Source of the DNA: a bacterium
Lineage (GTDB): Bacteria > Desulfobacterota_D > UBA1144
DNA: 8,270 bases
Assembly (NCBI GenBank): GCA_002701605.2
Contig: NZWF02000023.1
Span: 5,376-13,645, forward strand
Direction: 5' to 3'
Each line of letters begins with the position of its first letter. Positions within the stretch are counted from its first letter, which is position 1. A model generated the notes under the pieces. It had not been told where the DNA came from, did not search any database, and saw only the letters and a list, made by a program, of their open reading frames with translations. This document shows, in pieces, positions 7,538 through 8,270 of the stretch. Both the position numbers and the translations under genes were made by a program.

Positions 7538-7746
7538 TAAACATCTAAATCTTTTATAACATTCTCTAATTCAACAAGAACATTCTTTAACTCATCTTTA
7601 TAAAGTCTATTCTTGTCTTCGAGGCTTTTAATTATTTCATTGTATTCTTTTACTTTTATTTCTAAAACCTCAATTTTGTTTTCAAGTTCGCCTTTTGTAT
7701 TTATAATATCCTTAACTTTACTATCAAGGATATCAATATTATCCAT
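7537..7746 (-). CDS. Small coiled-coil protein, possible ZapA partner (ZauP-like)
   Basis: This encodes a 69-residue acidic/basic protein that appears to be almost entirely one helix. Hydrophobic positions recur at heptad-like spacing from IDILDSKVKDIINTK through ENKIEVLEIKVKEYNEIIKSLEDK to LKNVLVELENVIKDL. There is no signal peptide, membrane segment or cysteine. I do not recognise a specific family from sequence alone. It is the first gene of the minus-strand operon and is fused by stop-start overlap (TAGTG) to the ZapA-like gene. In Caulobacter a small coiled-coil protein, ZauP, is encoded with zapA and acts with ZapA on the Z-ring; other alphaproteobacteria have a short coiled-coil (DUF4164-type) gene at this location. 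A ZauP-like role is therefore inferred from position and coiled-coil nature only. The ATG at 7746 has no convincing Shine-Dalgarno site. Confidence 0.7.
   Translation of the reverse strand: MDNIDILDSKVKDIINTKGELENKIEVLEIKVKEYNEIIKSLEDKNRLYKDELKNVLVELENVIKDLDV
7679..7707 (+). promoter_or_regulatory. Candidate promoter for prfA inside the divergent gene
   Basis: TTTTCA (7679-7684, 4/6 to the -35 consensus), a 17-base spacer, and a perfect TATAAT (7702-7707) lie on the plus strand within the divergent coiled-coil gene. Transcription would start near 7714, giving a leader of about 75 bases before the prfA ATG. The short 42-base gap leaves little space for a prfA promoter elsewhere. Chance occurrence in AT-rich coding sequence is a real possibility. 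Confidence 0.33.
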
Positions 7747-7788
7747 ATTTAGATTTTATCCAATAGTGTTGAGTTTGCAAGTTTTGCT
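7747..7788. other. Divergent intergenic region between the coiled-coil gene and prfA
   Basis: This 42-base gap is the only divergent intergenic space in the window, and the only place where the minus-strand operon could have a dedicated promoter outside coding sequence. It holds the TTGCAA element (itself palindromic) and the TAAAAT box on the minus strand. No Shine-Dalgarno sequence precedes the prfA ATG. Confidence 0.6.
7753..7780 (-). promoter_or_regulatory. Candidate promoter of the minus-strand operon (possibly leaderless)
   Basis: On the minus strand, TTGCAA (7780-7775) and TAAAAT (7758-7753) are separated by 16 bases, giving 4/6 and 5/6 matches to the sigma-70 -35 and -10 consensus. 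A start 6-7 bases beyond the -10 box falls at about 7746-7747, on or just before the A of the ATG of the coiled-coil gene. The mRNA would then have essentially no leader, which fits the absence of a Shine-Dalgarno site. AT-rich DNA yields such matches by chance, so this is only a candidate. Confidence 0.4.
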
Positions 7789-8270
7789 ATGATTGATGAA
7801 AAAATACTTAATGATCTAGAAAAGGCTCAAAATGAGCTGAATGATATAGATAAAGCTTTATCCTCTGGAAATATTGATTCTAATGAAATAAAGGAACTTT
7901 CAAAAAAAAGAAATACAATTTCAGATGTTGTTGGATATTTTATTAGATACAAAGAAATTCAGAAATCGATAAAAGATAACAAAGAGTTACTGAATGATGA
8001 AGATTTTAAAGAGCTTGCCCAAGAGGAAATCGATACTTTAAATGAAGAATTAATTACTGTAATTGATAAAATTAAGGAAGAAGCGAAACCAGTTGATCCC
8101 TTAGACTCTAAAGATGTCATACTAGAAATTAGAGCTGGTGCAGGTGGCGATGAAGCAGCTTTATTTGCCTCAGATTTATTAAGAATGTATATGCGATGTG
8201 CCGAAAGAAAGGGTTGGAAAACAGAAATTATTAACAAGAATGACATTGGTCTTGGTGGAATAAAAGAAGC
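7789..8270 (+). CDS. prfA: Peptide chain release factor 1, 5' part (partial)
   Basis: RF1 recognises UAA and UAG stop codons in the ribosomal A site and triggers peptide release. The window holds about 160 N-terminal residues; the frame is open to the right edge, so the codon-recognition PxT motif and the catalytic GGQ motif lie outside. The N-terminal helical domain (residues 1 to about 105) has the RF1 pattern, for example LSDVVGYFIRYKEIQKSI (aligned here as ISDVVGYFIRYKEIQ) and KELAQEEIDTLNEEL. It is followed by VILEIRAGAGGDEAALFASDLLRMYMRCAERKGWKTEI, the conserved start of the release-factor core, with GGDEA at 119-123. RF1 is preferred over RF2 because the N-terminus begins and spaces as in RF1, residues DLLRMYMRCAERKGWK are RF1-like, and there is no programmed frameshift. 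ATG 7789 is the only plausible start: the frame upstream has no start codon before a TAG at 7750. It lacks a Shine-Dalgarno site. Confidence 0.95.
   Translation, partial: MIDEKILNDLEKAQNELNDIDKALSSGNIDSNEIKELSKKRNTISDVVGYFIRYKEIQKSIKDNKELLNDEDFKELAQEEIDTLNEELITVIDKIKEEAKPVDPLDSKDVILEIRAGAGGDEAALFASDLLRMYMRCAERKGWKTEIINKNDIGLGGIKE

Noticed and set aside
7959..8246. Minus-strand open frame opposite prfA
   Set aside because: It is the antisense of the conserved release factor 1 N-terminal region, with no domain signal of its own.
7789..8270. Release factor 2 (prfB) instead of prfA
   Set aside because: N-terminal domain spacing and the DLLRMYMRCAERKGWK segment match RF1, and there is no in-frame stop or frameshift site as is common in prfB.

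Overview
This is a compact, AT-rich stretch of bacterial chromosome carrying housekeeping genes, with almost no intergenic DNA. It most likely comes from a low-GC alphaproteobacterium with a streamlined genome, such as a free-living marine SAR11-like lineage. Three things point there: the two-subunit glycyl-tRNA synthetase followed directly by pyruvate phosphate dikinase (an alphaproteobacterial arrangement), the proteobacterial zapA/5-formyltetrahydrofolate cyclo-ligase pairing, and the very tight packing. The placement is inference from gene order and composition, not from a database search.

Left part (1-5182, + strand): the 3' end of glyQ, complete glyS and complete ppdK form one tightly packed transcription unit. 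glyS starts inside the end of glyQ, and ppdK follows glyS after 15 bases with a strong Shine-Dalgarno site. The products are the alpha and beta subunits of glycyl-tRNA synthetase and a full-length PPDK.

Middle and right (5187-7746, - strand): four genes read leftward in the order small coiled-coil protein, ZapA-like protein, 5-formyltetrahydrofolate cyclo-ligase, RNase Y. Each pair overlaps (1, 35 and 14 bases), so they are almost certainly one translationally coupled operon. It joins Z-ring assembly, one-carbon metabolism and mRNA decay. RNase Y converges on ppdK with only 4 bases between the stop codons.

Far right (7789-8270, + strand): the 5' part of prfA (peptide chain release factor 1) is divergent from the coiled-coil gene across a 42-base gap and runs off the window.

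No mobile element, CRISPR array, tRNA, rRNA or clear intrinsic terminator is visible. I found no novel multi-gene system. The most interesting points are the small coiled-coil gene upstream of zapA (a candidate ZauP-like partner), the lack of room for 6S RNA at its usual zapA/5-FCL location, a possible leaderless promoter for the minus-strand operon, and a possible short insertion in PPDK.
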